Source: Saccharomonospora piscinae (lineage in GTDB: Bacteria > Actinomycetota > Actinomycetes > Mycobacteriales > Pseudonocardiaceae). Taken from it: a stretch of 64,000 bases of DNA. Every line of letters begins with the position of its first letter. The first letter of the stretch is position 1. A model generated the notes under the pieces. That model was given only the letters and a program-made list of their open reading frames with translations. It searched no databases and had not been told where the DNA came from. Shown piece after piece: positions 14,745-23,702 of the stretch. Location of the stretch: NCBI RefSeq assembly GCF_005862235.1, contig NZ_VCEK01000002.1:248001-312000 (forward strand), read 5' to 3'. Both the position numbers and the translations under genes were made by a program.

Positions 14745-15944
14745 ATGATCTTGAGGGTTTCGACACCGGCCGCCGGCAGAAGACCGGCCGTCCTTGTGGC
14801 CGCCGTCCTGGCGGCTCTGCTGGGCCTGACCGCCTGTACCGGCTCGGGAGGCGGCGGGCAGACCGCCCAGGGCGAGACAGCCCCGCCCGGACAGTCCGCG
14901 AAGGTCGCCCTCGAACCGGCCGAGGGTGCCGGAGACATCGCTCCACGCGACCCGGTGTCGGTGACGGTCTCGGACGGCACCATCGCCGAGATCGCACTGA
15001 CCAACCCGGAAGGTGAGCAGGTCGAGGGCGAACTGTCCGAGGACCGTAGCTCGTGGACGATCGGCGAACCGCTGGGATACGGCAAGACCTACACGTGGTC
15101 CGGCAGCGCCGAAGGCACGGACGGCACGACGGTGCCCATCGAGGGCACGTTCACCACGGTGACGCCCTCGGCCACCAGCGGGGTGAAGTCGAACGTCGGT
15201 GACGACAACACCTACGGCGTCGCGATGCCCATCGCGCTGACCTTCGACGCGCCCGTGGAGGACCGGGCCGCCGTCGAGAAGGCGCTGCACGTCGAGACCG
15301 ACCCGGAGATCGAGGGCTCGTGGGCCTGGCTGGACCAGGGCCGGGCCGTGCATTGGCGGCCCAAGGAGTACTGGCGGCCCCACACCGAGGTCAGCGTGCG
15401 GGCCGAGCTCTACGGCGTTCACCTCGGCGGCGGCGTCTACGGCGACAACGACCTCACTGTGGCCTTCTCCATCGGCCGGGAGCAGATCGTGCGGGCCGAC
15501 ACGCAGGAGCACCGGATGGCGGTGTACCGCGACGGCGAGCAGGTCGGCGACTACCCCGCCAGCTTCGGGCTGGAGTCCGACCCGGGCCGCGTCACCCGCA
15601 GCGGCATTCACGTGGTGATGAGCAAGCACCCGACCTACTTCATGAACAATCCCGGCTACGGCTACGAGGACTTCGAGGTGCAGTGGGCGGTCCGCATCTC
15701 GAACAACGGCGAGTTCACGCACTCCGCGCCGTGGTCGGTGGCCGATCAGGGCAACCGCAACGTCTCGCACGGGTGCATCAACCTAGCCCCCGCGGATGCC
15801 AAGGCGTACTTCGACAGCGCGTTGCAGGGCGATCCCGTGGAGATCACCGGCAGCTCCGAGCCGTTGCAGCCCCGGGACGGCCTCTACCACGACTGGATCT
15901 ACTCCTGGGAGGAGTGGCGGTCCATGTCGGCACTCGACGGCTGA
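14745..15944 (+). CDS. L,D-transpeptidase lipoprotein (LdtMt2-like)
   Basis: 399 residues. The N-terminus has a signal peptide with lipobox LTAC near residue 31, so it is a membrane-anchored lipoprotein acting on the outside. Two Ig-like domains follow (about 50-150 and 155-250), then a YkuD catalytic domain (about 255-375) with SHGCINL, whose Cys is the nucleophile, and an upstream His in SGIHVVMSKHP. It ends with a Trp-rich C-terminal extension as in mycobacterial LdtMt2. The role is forming 3-3 cross-links in peptidoglycan, which gives beta-lactam tolerance. The ATG at 14745 has GGGGAGAAGGGG before it. It is monocistronic, closed by the hairpin at 15955. Confidence 0.95.
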   Translation: MILRVSTPAAGRRPAVLVAAVLAALLGLTACTGSGGGGQTAQGETAPPGQSAKVALEPAEGAGDIAPRDPVSVTVSDGTIAEIALTNPEGEQVEGELSEDRSSWTIGEPLGYGKTYTWSGSAEGTDGTTVPIEGTFTTVTPSATSGVKSNVGDDNTYGVAMPIALTFDAPVEDRAAVEKALHVETDPEIEGSWAWLDQGRAVHWRPKEYWRPHTEVSVRAELYGVHLGGGVYGDNDLTVAFSIGREQIVRADTQEHRMAVYRDGEQVGDYPASFGLESDPGRVTRSGIHVVMSKHPTYFMNNPGYGYEDFEVQWAVRISNNGEFTHSAPWSVADQGNRNVSHGCINLAPADAKAYFDSALQGDPVEITGSSEPLQPRDGLYHDWIYSWEEWRSMSALDG

Positions 15945-15954
15945 ACAGCTCACG

Positions 15955-15997
15955 CGACGGTGTGGCGGGCACCGCTTTCGCCGCCGCCACACCGTCG
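15955..15997. terminator. Terminator after the L,D-transpeptidase gene
   Basis: CGACGGTGTGGCGG and its exact inverse CCGCCACACCGTCG form a 14-bp perfect stem with a 15-base loop, 10 bases after the stop codon. Confidence 0.85.
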
Positions 15998-16028
15998 TGG
16001 CACCGAAGCGGCGGCTAGCGTGGCCCTC

Positions 16029-16595
16029 GTGAGCGACACCGCACAGAACTGGCCTCCGGTCGAGGTGCAGGACCCGAAACCGCATCCCGACGCCCCGGCC
16101 AAGGGAACCACGCTGGGCGTGCACTACAGCCACTGTTTCGGCTGCGGTGACGAGGTGGACGCCGGCCTGCGCATCCGGTCGACGGTCGACGACGACACGG
16201 TCGTGGTCTCGACGTTCACCGTGTCCCCGGAACACCAGGGTGCCCCCGGGCTCGCGCACGGCGGACTGCTGTCGGCCGCGTTCGACGAGGCACTGGGCTC
16301 GACCGTGGGCAACCTGCTCCGGGTCCCGGCGGTGACGGGCAGACTCGAGACCGACTTCCGCAGCCCGGTGCCGGTGGGCTCCACCCTCTACATCGTCGCG
16401 AAGCTCGACGGCGTCGCGGGGCGCAAGATCTACGTCAGCGCCGACGGCAGGCTCGACGCCGAGGACGGGCCGGTCGCCGTGCAGGCCCGCGCGCTGTTCG
16501 TCACCGTCGGGGTCGAACACTTCCTGGAGCACGGAGACGCCCAGCAGCTGCGTGAGCTCGGTGAGCGCCACGCGGACTGGGACATCAATCCCTGA
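16029..16595 (+). CDS. PaaI/THEM4-type hotdog thioesterase
   Basis: 188 residues. The motif SHCFGCGDEVDAGLRI near residue 37 is the N-terminal signature of this subgroup; APGLAHGGLLSAAFDEALG near 75 is the hotdog helix with the catalytic His-Gly-Gly and Asp. It likely hydrolyses acyl-CoA or aryl-CoA thioesters in the cytosol. The GTG at 16029 is preferred over one nine bases earlier; neither has a strong ribosome site. Its stop overlaps the ATG of the phosphatase gene (TGATG), so the two are cotranscribed. Confidence 0.85.
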   Translation: MSDTAQNWPPVEVQDPKPHPDAPAKGTTLGVHYSHCFGCGDEVDAGLRIRSTVDDDTVVVSTFTVSPEHQGAPGLAHGGLLSAAFDEALGSTVGNLLRVPAVTGRLETDFRSPVPVGSTLYIVAKLDGVAGRKIYVSADGRLDAEDGPVAVQARALFVTVGVEHFLEHGDAQQLRELGERHADWDINP

Positions 16596-17770
16596 TGTTC
16601 TTCACCGTCCTCAGCGTCCTCATCGCGATCGTTCACCTCTACCTCTGGAAGCGGCTGATCGCGGACACGACGCGACCGGGGACCACCGCCCGCAGGCTGG
16701 GCACCGTCGCGCTCGTGCTGTGCGTGGCGCTGATGATGGCGGCGCTGTCGTTGGGCACCAGCGTGCATCCCGACCTCGCGCGCTGGTTCGCGTGGCCCGG
16801 ATACGTGTGGCTGGCCGTCTTCTTCTACCTGCTGCTGATCCTGCTGGTGCTGGAGCTGCCCCGACTGGCGCTGCGGCGCTGGGTGCGGGGTGGCCCCGCC
16901 AACGCCAACGGCGAGGACGCCCAGCGTTCACCCACCGAGGTGTCCCGCCGGTTCGCGCTGGCGCGCGGTTCGGCACTGTTCGCCGGGGTCGTCTCGGCGG
17001 GGCTGGTGGGGTACGGGGTCAGCGTGGCGCTGGGCCCGCCCACGGTGACGCGGGTGCCGCTGGCGCTGCGTCGCCTGGACCCGCGCGTCGAGGGCTGCCG
17101 GATCGCCCTGCTGAGCGACCTCCACCTCGGCCCGATCGTCGGCCGGTCGTTCACCCAGCGCATCGTCGATCTCGTCAACGCGGAGGACGTCGACGTCGTC
17201 GCCATCGCGGGTGACCTCGTGGACGGTGACGTGGCCGACCTCGCCGACGCGGCGGCGCCGCTCGCACAGCTGCGCAGCACGCACGGCACCTTCTTCGTGA
17301 CGGGGAACCACGAGTACTACGTGGGCTACGAGCAGTGGATCGAGTACGTGCCGACGCTGGGGATCCGGCCGCTGCGCAACGAGCGCGTGGAGATCACCCA
17401 CAACGGTGGTGTGTTCGACCTCGCCGGCATCAACGACGCCACGGGTTACCAGTGGCAGGACCCTGGCGACGTCGGCAGGGCGCTCGCGGGCCGCGACCCC
17501 GCGCGGGCCGTGGTCCTGCTCGCCCACCAGCCCGTGGACTTCGACGACGCGGTGGACCACGACGTCGACCTGCTGCTGGCCGGGCACACGCACGGTGGGC
17601 AACTCTCGCCGTTCGAGCTGGCTGTCACGCTCCAGCAGGGTGCGGTGGCGGGACGGTACGAGCGCGGCGACACCACGATGTACGTGACGCGCGGTGCCGG
17701 GTTCTGGGGCCCGCCCGTTCGGGTGGGCGCGCCCCCGGACATCACGATCGTCGAGCTGCGCCGTGGTTGA
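16595..17770 (+). CDS. Membrane-anchored metallophosphoesterase (YkuE/YaeI-like)
   Basis: 391 residues. Four hydrophobic segments occupy about residues 1-20, 35-55, 65-90 and 125-145, then a calcineurin-type phosphoesterase domain faces away from the bilayer. All metal-site motifs are present: SDLHLG, GDLVDG, GNHEYYVG, AHQP and GHTHGGQ. The family includes UDP-2,3-diacylglucosamine and other lipid or nucleotide pyrophosphatases; substrate is open. It is translationally coupled to the thioesterase before it and convergent with pknG nine bases on, with no visible terminator. Confidence 0.9.
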   Translation: MFFTVLSVLIAIVHLYLWKRLIADTTRPGTTARRLGTVALVLCVALMMAALSLGTSVHPDLARWFAWPGYVWLAVFFYLLLILLVLELPRLALRRWVRGGPANANGEDAQRSPTEVSRRFALARGSALFAGVVSAGLVGYGVSVALGPPTVTRVPLALRRLDPRVEGCRIALLSDLHLGPIVGRSFTQRIVDLVNAEDVDVVAIAGDLVDGDVADLADAAAPLAQLRSTHGTFFVTGNHEYYVGYEQWIEYVPTLGIRPLRNERVEITHNGGVFDLAGINDATGYQWQDPGDVGRALAGRDPARAVVLLAHQPVDFDDAVDHDVDLLLAGHTHGGQLSPFELAVTLQQGAVAGRYERGDTTMYVTRGAGFWGPPVRVGAPPDITIVELRRG

Positions 17771-17779
17771 GGGCGCCGG

Positions 17780-20263
17780 TCACGTCAGGGTGCGGGGCCG
17801 GACCGCGTTGGCCCGGTCCACCAGCGCGATCCGGGCCGTCGCGTCGCCGGCCAACCGCGCGAGGGTGCGGTAGCAGCGTTCCAGCCCGAAGCGCAGGTCC
17901 CGTTCGGTGAGCGCACAGCCGAGGATCGTCGCGCCGGGGCCTGCCTGCCCGCCCTCGCGAATCCAGTCGAAGCCCGCTTCGAGCACCTCCGCCGTCAGGC
18001 GCGTCCTGCGCTCGACGTCGAGTGACAGGCGGTCGAGCTGCTGCGCCGCCCGCACGAGATCCGCCTCGCTGAGCTGCCCCTCGACGAACCTCGTCTTGAT
18101 CTTGATGGCGGCGACCTGCGCGGCGACATGGTGGGTGGACGCCTGCGGCACCGACTCCAGCACCTCGATCGCGCTCTGCCTGCCACCCTGAGCGAGATAG
18201 ACGCGGGCGAGTCCGAACGCGGCACTGACGTACGAGCGATCGGTACGCCACACCAGCTCGTACAGGCGAGCGGCCTTGAAGTAGTCGCCGACCGCCTCCG
18301 CGCTCACCGCGAGCGCGAGCTTGGGAGCGATCTCCCCCGGCAGCTCGTCGTACACGGCGTCGAACGCCACGTGCGCGACCCTGGCGCGCCCACCCGCGAG
18401 CTCGATGAGCCCCTTGTACCAGTCCACTCGCCAGTCGTGCGGGAAACCCGACTTGATGGCCAGGTACTGCGCGGCCTGGAGCTGCCGGTGGGCCTCGGCC
18501 AGCTCGCCCAGCTCGATTCTGGCCCTGACGATGCGCAGGCGGACCTCGATCGACTCGCGCGGCGCGTTGACCAGCGCGGTGATCGCGGTCTGCGGTCCCG
18601 CCGACAGCAACGTGGCGAGCACGCCCGCACCGGGGTCGTCGGTGTCGACCTGCGGGATCGGCAACCCGGCCACGACGTCGTGGGGCTCGGGCAGCGGCAC
18701 CCGCCCACCGCGTTCGGGCACCACGAGGTCGACGCCGAACGTGTTGGTCTCCGGCCCGAACACCGTGGACGCGCCCGGCCTCGCCTTGCCCGTACCGAGC
18801 GCCATGATCTCGCGCAGTACCCCGGTGAGCTGGTCGGCCATGTCCTCGGCGGACACGAACCTGCGGTCGGGGTCGGCGTGGGTGGAGCGGCGCAGGAACC
18901 GGTAGTAGCTGTCGAACAGCTGGAACAGCGGAACCTCGTCCCTGCCGGGCAGGGTCGTCTTGTACTTGCTGGTGTAACCGCTGAACTCGAAGCTCAGCAC
19001 CGCAAGGGTGCGTCCGACGGTGAACAGGTCCGACGCCACCGAGGCACCCTGGGTGGGCAGTTCGGGGGCGCTGTACCCGCTGGTGAAGAACAGCGGGCTC
19101 TCGTAGTCGTCGAGCCGCCGCACCGCGCCGAGGTCGATGAGCTTGAGCTGCTCGTGCGTCTGGATGACGTTGTCGGGCTTGAGATCGCAGTACAGCAGGT
19201 TCTGGTTGTGCAGGTAACCCAGCGCGGGCAGGATTTCGAGGCCGTAGGCGATGACCTGCCCGATCGGCAGTGGTTCGGCCCGCCCGCTGGCCCGGTGGTG
19301 TTCCAGCGCGAGCTGGCGCAGCGACTGCCCGCCCACGTACTCCATGACGATGTAGCCGACGGCGTTGCCGGTGTCGGGGTCGGGGTGCTGCACGAAGTTG
19401 TAGATCTTGACGATGTTCGGGTGCTCGACCTCGGCGAGGAACTTCGTCTCGTTCACCGCCGCCGCGACGGCGGTGGCGTCACCGGTGTTGATCAGTCCCT
19501 TGAGGACGACCCAGCGTCCGCTGACGTTGTGGTCCTTGGCGAGGTAGATCCAGCCGAGCCCGCCGTAGGCCAGCGCGCCCAGGACCTCGTACTGCCCGCC
19601 AACAACCTCGTGTGCCCGCAGCTTCGGCACGAACGAGTAGGGCGTTCCGCACTCGCCGCACCGGCCCTCCGGCGTGCCCGGCGTGCCGTCGCGACCCCGT
19701 CCGACCTTCGCCTTGCAGTTCGAGCAGTACCGCTTGTCCTCGGAGACGACGGGATCGGTGAGCACGGCCTCGGCCGGATCGCGGTAGGGCACCTGCGGCA
19801 CGTCGACCAGACCCGCGCCGAGCCGTCCCCGCCGGGAGCGGCGCGAGGACGTGCGCCGGGGCCTGCCGGGATAGCTGCCGGTGCCGGTGCCGGTGCCCGT
19901 GCCCGTGCCACTGCCGGTTCCCGTCCCGGTCCCGCTTCCCCTGCCGGTGCCGGAGATGGGGCCGCTGGTGCTCTGTGGCAGCACGCTCTCGGTGCCCGGG
20001 TCCGGCAGCGTTCCGGGCGCGCTCGACTCGGGCGGTGGAGCGGGTGGGGCGATGAACGTCGTGGCCGGGGCCTTGCCTGCCAGCACGCTGGTGGGCTGTG
20101 GTTCCGCCGGCCCCGGCGGCCCGGCCGCTCCCGCCTGCCATGCCGGGCGCACCACCTGGGTACTGGGAGCCACCGGGTGCTGTGAGTGCTGTGGCTGCTG
20201 CGCGGGTGGCTGCTGCGGCGGCGCGGGAGCACCCTCGTCGGGACGGCGAGGCTCATCCGACAC
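17780..20263 (-). CDS. pknG: Serine/threonine protein kinase PknG
   Basis: 827 residues, GTG start with GGAGG. Order: long Pro/Gly-rich disordered N-terminus with a GTGTGS low-complexity run (about 105-130), a rubredoxin-like zinc site near 176-205 (YCSNCK...CGECGTPY), a kinase domain about 225-500 with catalytic Lys in VVLKGL and DLKPDN near 358, and a C-terminal TPR region from about 560. The catalytic loop reads YCDLKPDN, with Cys in place of the usual Arg-like position before Asp, as in other PknG. In mycobacteria and corynebacteria PknG phosphorylates the FHA protein GarA/OdhI and so controls 2-oxoglutarate use. It lies at the end of the conserved glnX-glnH-pknG operon. Confidence 0.95.
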   Translation of the reverse strand: MSDEPRRPDEGAPAPPQQPPAQQPQHSQHPVAPSTQVVRPAWQAGAAGPPGPAEPQPTSVLAGKAPATTFIAPPAPPPESSAPGTLPDPGTESVLPQSTSGPISGTGRGSGTGTGTGSGTGTGTGTGTGSYPGRPRRTSSRRSRRGRLGAGLVDVPQVPYRDPAEAVLTDPVVSEDKRYCSNCKAKVGRGRDGTPGTPEGRCGECGTPYSFVPKLRAHEVVGGQYEVLGALAYGGLGWIYLAKDHNVSGRWVVLKGLINTGDATAVAAAVNETKFLAEVEHPNIVKIYNFVQHPDPDTGNAVGYIVMEYVGGQSLRQLALEHHRASGRAEPLPIGQVIAYGLEILPALGYLHNQNLLYCDLKPDNVIQTHEQLKLIDLGAVRRLDDYESPLFFTSGYSAPELPTQGASVASDLFTVGRTLAVLSFEFSGYTSKYKTTLPGRDEVPLFQLFDSYYRFLRRSTHADPDRRFVSAEDMADQLTGVLREIMALGTGKARPGASTVFGPETNTFGVDLVVPERGGRVPLPEPHDVVAGLPIPQVDTDDPGAGVLATLLSAGPQTAITALVNAPRESIEVRLRIVRARIELGELAEAHRQLQAAQYLAIKSGFPHDWRVDWYKGLIELAGGRARVAHVAFDAVYDELPGEIAPKLALAVSAEAVGDYFKAARLYELVWRTDRSYVSAAFGLARVYLAQGGRQSAIEVLESVPQASTHHVAAQVAAIKIKTRFVEGQLSEADLVRAAQQLDRLSLDVERRTRLTAEVLEAGFDWIREGGQAGPGATILGCALTERDLRFGLERCYRTLARLAGDATARIALVDRANAVRPRTLT
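19876..19952. repeat. Hexanucleotide repeat inside pknG
   Basis: Degenerate copies of GGTGCC/GGTCCC/CGTGCC encode a Gly-Thr/Ser run in the disordered N-terminus of PknG. Copy number could vary by slippage without breaking the frame, since the unit is six bases. Confidence 0.8.
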
Positions 20264-20281
20264 TGCTACCTCCGAAGGGTC

Positions 20282-21256
20282 TCACCGGTACTCGGGCTCG
20301 GGTGGGGAGGCGGGACCGAGGTCCTCGCGCAACCAGCGGTCGTAACTGTCCTGCCACGCCCCGCCCCGGACGTCGGCGAGCACGGAGTTCACGAACCGCA
20401 CCATGTCCTCGTTGTCCTTCGGGATACCGATCCCGTAGTACTCGTCGGTGAACCGGTCACCGACGATCTTCGTTCCGGTGCGGTCCTGCGCCCGCAGCCC
20501 CGCCAGGATCGTGTCGTCGGTGGACACCGCGGCGACCTGGCCCTGCTGGAGCAGGACGAGGCAGTCCGACCAGTCGTTCACGGCCACCGGCACGGGCCGG
20601 GGCTCGGCGGCGGCGATGTTGCGAAGCGAGGTCGAGTCCTTCGCGGCGCACACGCGCTTGCCGCCGAGGTCGGACAGTTCGCGGACCGTGGAGTCGGCTC
20701 CCACCAGGACGCGCTGCCCCGCCACGTAGTAGACCGACGAGAAGTTGATGTCCCCCAGCCGCTCACAGGTGACCGAGAACGTCCGCGCGACCACGTCGAC
20801 CTCGCCGTTGCGCAGCGCCTCGATCCGTTGCGCCGAGGAGATGGCCCGGAACCGGACGGCCTCCGGATCACCGAACAACGCCCTGGCGATCTCCCGGACC
20901 ATGTCGATGTCGAAGCCGTTCAGCCTGCCGGTCTCCGGGTCGGAGAATCCGAACAGGAACGTGTTCTGGTCGACCCCGGCCACGAGGTGACCGCGCTCCT
21001 GGATCTCGGCCATCGTCGAGCCCGACGGGATCGAGGAGTCCGGCGCGAGGCTGGCGGTGGGATCACAGCTGTCGTCCGTGCTGCCACCGGCGTCCAGCCG
21101 AGGGTCGATCTCGGTTCCCGCGGGCAGCGGCCGCTGGGCCGAGTCCACGGGCGCCGGGTCGACGGGACGTGTCCCCGCCGCACACCCCGCGACGCTCAGT
21201 GTCAGCACGCAGACCAGTGCCAGCCCGCGCGTTCCGGTCCTCGTTCGGGTCTTCAT
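20282..21256 (-). CDS. glnH: GlnH-like solute-binding lipoprotein
   Basis: 324 residues with a signal peptide and lipobox (LSVAGC, Cys near residue 25), then a periplasmic amino-acid binding fold of the polar-amino-acid class: VAGVDQNTFLFGF, NGFDIDMVREIARALFGD and DVVARTFSVTCERL. In mycobacteria GlnH binds aspartate/glutamate/glutamine and passes the signal through GlnX to PknG rather than serving transport. No ABC permease or ATPase is nearby, which supports that sensing role here. Its ATG overlaps the glnX stop by one base. Confidence 0.92.
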   Translation of the reverse strand: MKTRTRTGTRGLALVCVLTLSVAGCAAGTRPVDPAPVDSAQRPLPAGTEIDPRLDAGGSTDDSCDPTASLAPDSSIPSGSTMAEIQERGHLVAGVDQNTFLFGFSDPETGRLNGFDIDMVREIARALFGDPEAVRFRAISSAQRIEALRNGEVDVVARTFSVTCERLGDINFSSVYYVAGQRVLVGADSTVRELSDLGGKRVCAAKDSTSLRNIAAAEPRPVPVAVNDWSDCLVLLQQGQVAAVSTDDTILAGLRAQDRTGTKIVGDRFTDEYYGIGIPKDNEDMVRFVNSVLADVRGGAWQDSYDRWLREDLGPASPPEPEYR

Positions 21257-22668
21257 CAGCGATACTCCCGCAGACGCTCGCGAATACCCAGTGTGGCGCC
21301 GAGTGCGGCGATCACCGACAGCAGCGCGAAACCGGGCGCCAGCAGGGTCAGCGCGCCGGACGCGGCGGTGGTGTCGTCCACGAAGTGCTGCCGCGACGCG
21401 CCGATCACCGCGGCCAGCTCGCCGTCGAGCCGCGCGAACGCGGTGGCCGGGCTCTGCTCGTCCTTGTCGTCGATCGCGAGCAACACGGCCTGCCGGTGGT
21501 TGCCCCCGGTGTCCAGTTGCCTGACCCGGTCGTGGGCCTGCCCCCAGGCCACGGCGTGCTCGGTGGCGGACCGCAGCGCGGAAGCCGTGGTCCCTTCCGC
21601 CGAAGCCACCGCATCGCCGAGGAGCCCGCCTCGACCGTCCTGGCCGGCGAAGCGGCTGTGCTGCTCGGTGAAGCCCTGGTCGTAGTCCCGGCCGCCGCCT
21701 CCCCTCGCCACGAGGGTGAGTGTCTCGTCGGCCCTGGCCTGCAACGCGGCGATGCGGGCCTCGACCAGCCGGTCCGCCTGCTCCGTCCCGTGCTCACGAC
21801 CGCTGCCGACGAGCACGCCCTGAACGACGAGCGCGACCGCGGTCCACAGCACGAGCAAGCCCACCGCCGCCGACGACACCAGCAGGCCGACGTTGAAGAC
21901 GCGGTTCGTCATGCGTCGCAGGTGGAGCTGGGTCCAGACCAGGGCGGCGATGAGCCCGGCCAACAGGATCGCGACGAACCACGGGAAGCCGGTGACGTCG
22001 TCCTGGTCGTCGGCCAGTGCGCCCGCGTTGACCTCGTAGAGCTGTTCGGCAGCGGGAAGGATGCTGCTGCGCAGCAGCTCCGACGCCTCCCGCAGGTAGG
22101 CCGCTCCCACGGGGAAACCCTGCCGGTCGTTGGCCTGTGCCGTGGCGATCAGCCCGGTGTAGACGGGCAACTGGCGGCTGATGACGTCGATCTGCTCGGC
22201 TGCCTCCGGGCTGCCCGACGAGTCCGAGGCCGCCTTCCCCAGCGCCGCACCCGCCTTGGCGATGTCGCTCGCGTAGCGGTCGCGCAACGCGGCGGGCTCG
22301 GTACCCGGGATGAGAAACACCGTGGCGGCCGTCGCGTCGGCGTCCGACAGCGAACGGTAGACCTCCTGCGCGGCGGCGGCGAGCGGTTCGCGATGCTCGA
22401 CGAGCGTGTCGGTGCCGTCGCCGCGGTCCTGCGTCGACAACGTTCCCACGAGGCCCGTGAGCAGGGACAGCACCACCAGGCCCGCGCCGATGAACGACAG
22501 GCGGCCCGGGGTGGTGGCCGCCGAGCGCGCCAGGCTGCGCACCAGCTCGGTCGGCAGGTCGAGCAACCCGGCCAGGCCCGACCGCGACCCCTTGGGCTGC
22601 TCTGGCGGTTCCGAGCCGGCGGGCGCCGCGGGCGCCGGGGGCCCGGGGCGCGGCACAGTGCTCGTCAT
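21256..22668 (-). CDS. glnX: GlnX transmembrane sensor linking GlnH to PknG
   Basis: 470 residues; ATG with GGAGG seven bases upstream. The N-terminus is Pro-rich and cytosolic. A first membrane helix lies near 59-80, followed by a helical external domain (about 85-225), helices near 230-250 and 265-287, a second external helical domain, and a final helix near 440-460. There is no kinase or HAMP-effector domain. In Mycobacterium tuberculosis GlnX senses GlnH occupancy across the membrane and controls PknG; the identical gene order here supports the same job. It is first in the operon, so its promoter, near the GATTTGAC repeats, drives all three genes. Confidence 0.92.
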   Translation of the reverse strand: MTSTVPRPGPPAPAAPAGSEPPEQPKGSRSGLAGLLDLPTELVRSLARSAATTPGRLSFIGAGLVVLSLLTGLVGTLSTQDRGDGTDTLVEHREPLAAAAQEVYRSLSDADATAATVFLIPGTEPAALRDRYASDIAKAGAALGKAASDSSGSPEAAEQIDVISRQLPVYTGLIATAQANDRQGFPVGAAYLREASELLRSSILPAAEQLYEVNAGALADDQDDVTGFPWFVAILLAGLIAALVWTQLHLRRMTNRVFNVGLLVSSAAVGLLVLWTAVALVVQGVLVGSGREHGTEQADRLVEARIAALQARADETLTLVARGGGGRDYDQGFTEQHSRFAGQDGRGGLLGDAVASAEGTTASALRSATEHAVAWGQAHDRVRQLDTGGNHRQAVLLAIDDKDEQSPATAFARLDGELAAVIGASRQHFVDDTTAASGALTLLAPGFALLSVIAALGATLGIRERLREYR

Positions 22669-22770
22669 CGCGATCCTCCACCCAGTCTCGGCACGCGCAT
22701 GACCGTATCCGAGACGACCGGGCCACGAGTGCGGAGTCCGCGAAGAGCACGCGGATCGTGCCGGGGCTGT

Positions 22771-22802
22771 GATTTGACGATTTGACGATTCGACGATTCG
22801 GC
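22771..22802. repeat. Four tandem 8-bp units between glnX and a divergent gene
   Basis: GATTTGAC, GATTTGAC, GATTCGAC and GATTCGGC follow one another without gaps, about 100 bases upstream of glnX and 70 upstream of the divergent thioesterase gene. Helically phased or tandem direct repeats are typical of regulator sites. Confidence 0.8.
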
Positions 22803-22869
22803 GCGGCACGGCGGCGAAGGAGTCCGCGCGGTCTCGCCCGGACATGGCCAATCATGAGAGTGTTCGGCG

Positions 22870-23280
22870 GTGAGCTACGCGCATTGGGAGATCGTGCCGA
22901 CCCGGTGGAAGGACAACGACGTCTACGGACACGTCAACAACGTCGTCCACTACGCGTTCATGGACACGGTGATCAACAACTGGTTGATCACCAAGGGCGG
23001 CCTGGACATCGCCGACGGCCAGGTCATCGGCCTGTGTGTCGAGTCGCACTGCAACTACCACGCGGCGGTCTCGTATCCGGAAGCACTGGCGGTGGGGCTG
23101 CGGGTCGGCCACCTGGGCCGCACCAGCGTCCGCTACGAACTCGGCCTGCACCGGCAGGACCGCTCGGAGCTCGTGGCGCAGGGACACTTCGTTCACGTGT
23201 TCGTCGACCGTGCCACCCGCAGGCCCGTGGAGATCACCGGGCAGTTGCGGGAGGCCCTGACGGCGTTGCTGGTCAGCTGA
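22870..23280 (+). CDS. 4-hydroxybenzoyl-CoA-type hotdog thioesterase
   Basis: 136 residues. The N-terminal TRWKDNDVYGHVNNVVHYAF contains the catalytic Asp and the 'D..GHVNN..Y' signature of the YbgC/FcbC group. It is a small cytosolic acyl-CoA thioesterase, of normal length. The GTG at 22870 is the only sensible start. It is divergent from glnX and upstream of two small membrane genes, from which it is separated by a BlaI-like operator. Confidence 0.88.
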   Translation: MSYAHWEIVPTRWKDNDVYGHVNNVVHYAFMDTVINNWLITKGGLDIADGQVIGLCVESHCNYHAAVSYPEALAVGLRVGHLGRTSVRYELGLHRQDRSELVAQGHFVHVFVDRATRRPVEITGQLREALTALLVS

Positions 23281-23305
23281 GGCGCCGTCGAGCCCGCCCG
23301 ATATC

Positions 23306-23321
23306 CTACGACTGGTCGTAG
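23306..23321. promoter_or_regulatory. BlaI-type operator
   Basis: CTACGAC-TG-GTCGTAG, a perfect 7-bp inverted repeat, 15 bases before the GTG at 23337. BlaI/MecI regulators bind TAC...GTA palindromes of this kind, a BlaI gene lies 2 kb away, and a second site with the same half occurs at 24489. Confidence 0.65.
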
Positions 23322-23336
23322 AGATAGGGAGGGCCA

Positions 23337-23702
23337 GTGATCAGTGGGTTCGCCGTCGTGGTCGTGGGCTGCGCGCTCGCGGTCGCTGTGTGGAGCTTCG
23401 TGCAGGTGGCGCTCAACCGGCCGCCCGCGCGGCCGCTGCTGCTCGGACTGGCCGGAGTCGAGGCGCTCCTGCTCGTCCAACTCGTGATCGCCGTCGTGCT
23501 GCTGCTCTCGGGCGAGCGCCCCGGCAACCTGCTGACCTTCCTGCTCTATCTGGTGGGCACGCTGCTCGTCCTGCCGATCGGGACGGTGTGGGCCCTGGCC
23601 GAGCGGACCCGGTCGAGCACGGCCGTGCTGGGCGTGGCCTGCGTGACCGTGCCCGTACTGATGCTGCGGATGTACCAGGTGTGGGAGGGCGCGAGTGCGT
23701 GA
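23337..23702 (+). CDS. Small four-helix membrane protein, BlaI-operator controlled
   Basis: 121 residues, nearly all hydrophobic, with four predicted membrane helices (about 2-24, 35-60, 65-87 and 95-112). Family not recognised. GAGGG lies about seven bases upstream of the GTG. It overlaps the next gene by eight bases, so both form a short operon behind the palindrome at 23306. The link to envelope stress or beta-lactam response is inferred from that operator. Confidence 0.7.
   Translation: MISGFAVVVVGCALAVAVWSFVQVALNRPPARPLLLGLAGVEALLLVQLVIAVVLLLSGERPGNLLTFLLYLVGTLLVLPIGTVWALAERTRSSTAVLGVACVTVPVLMLRMYQVWEGASA

Noticed and set aside
18128-20185. 685-codon ORF on the plus strand
   Set aside because: Mirror of pknG; no start context and no recognisable domain.
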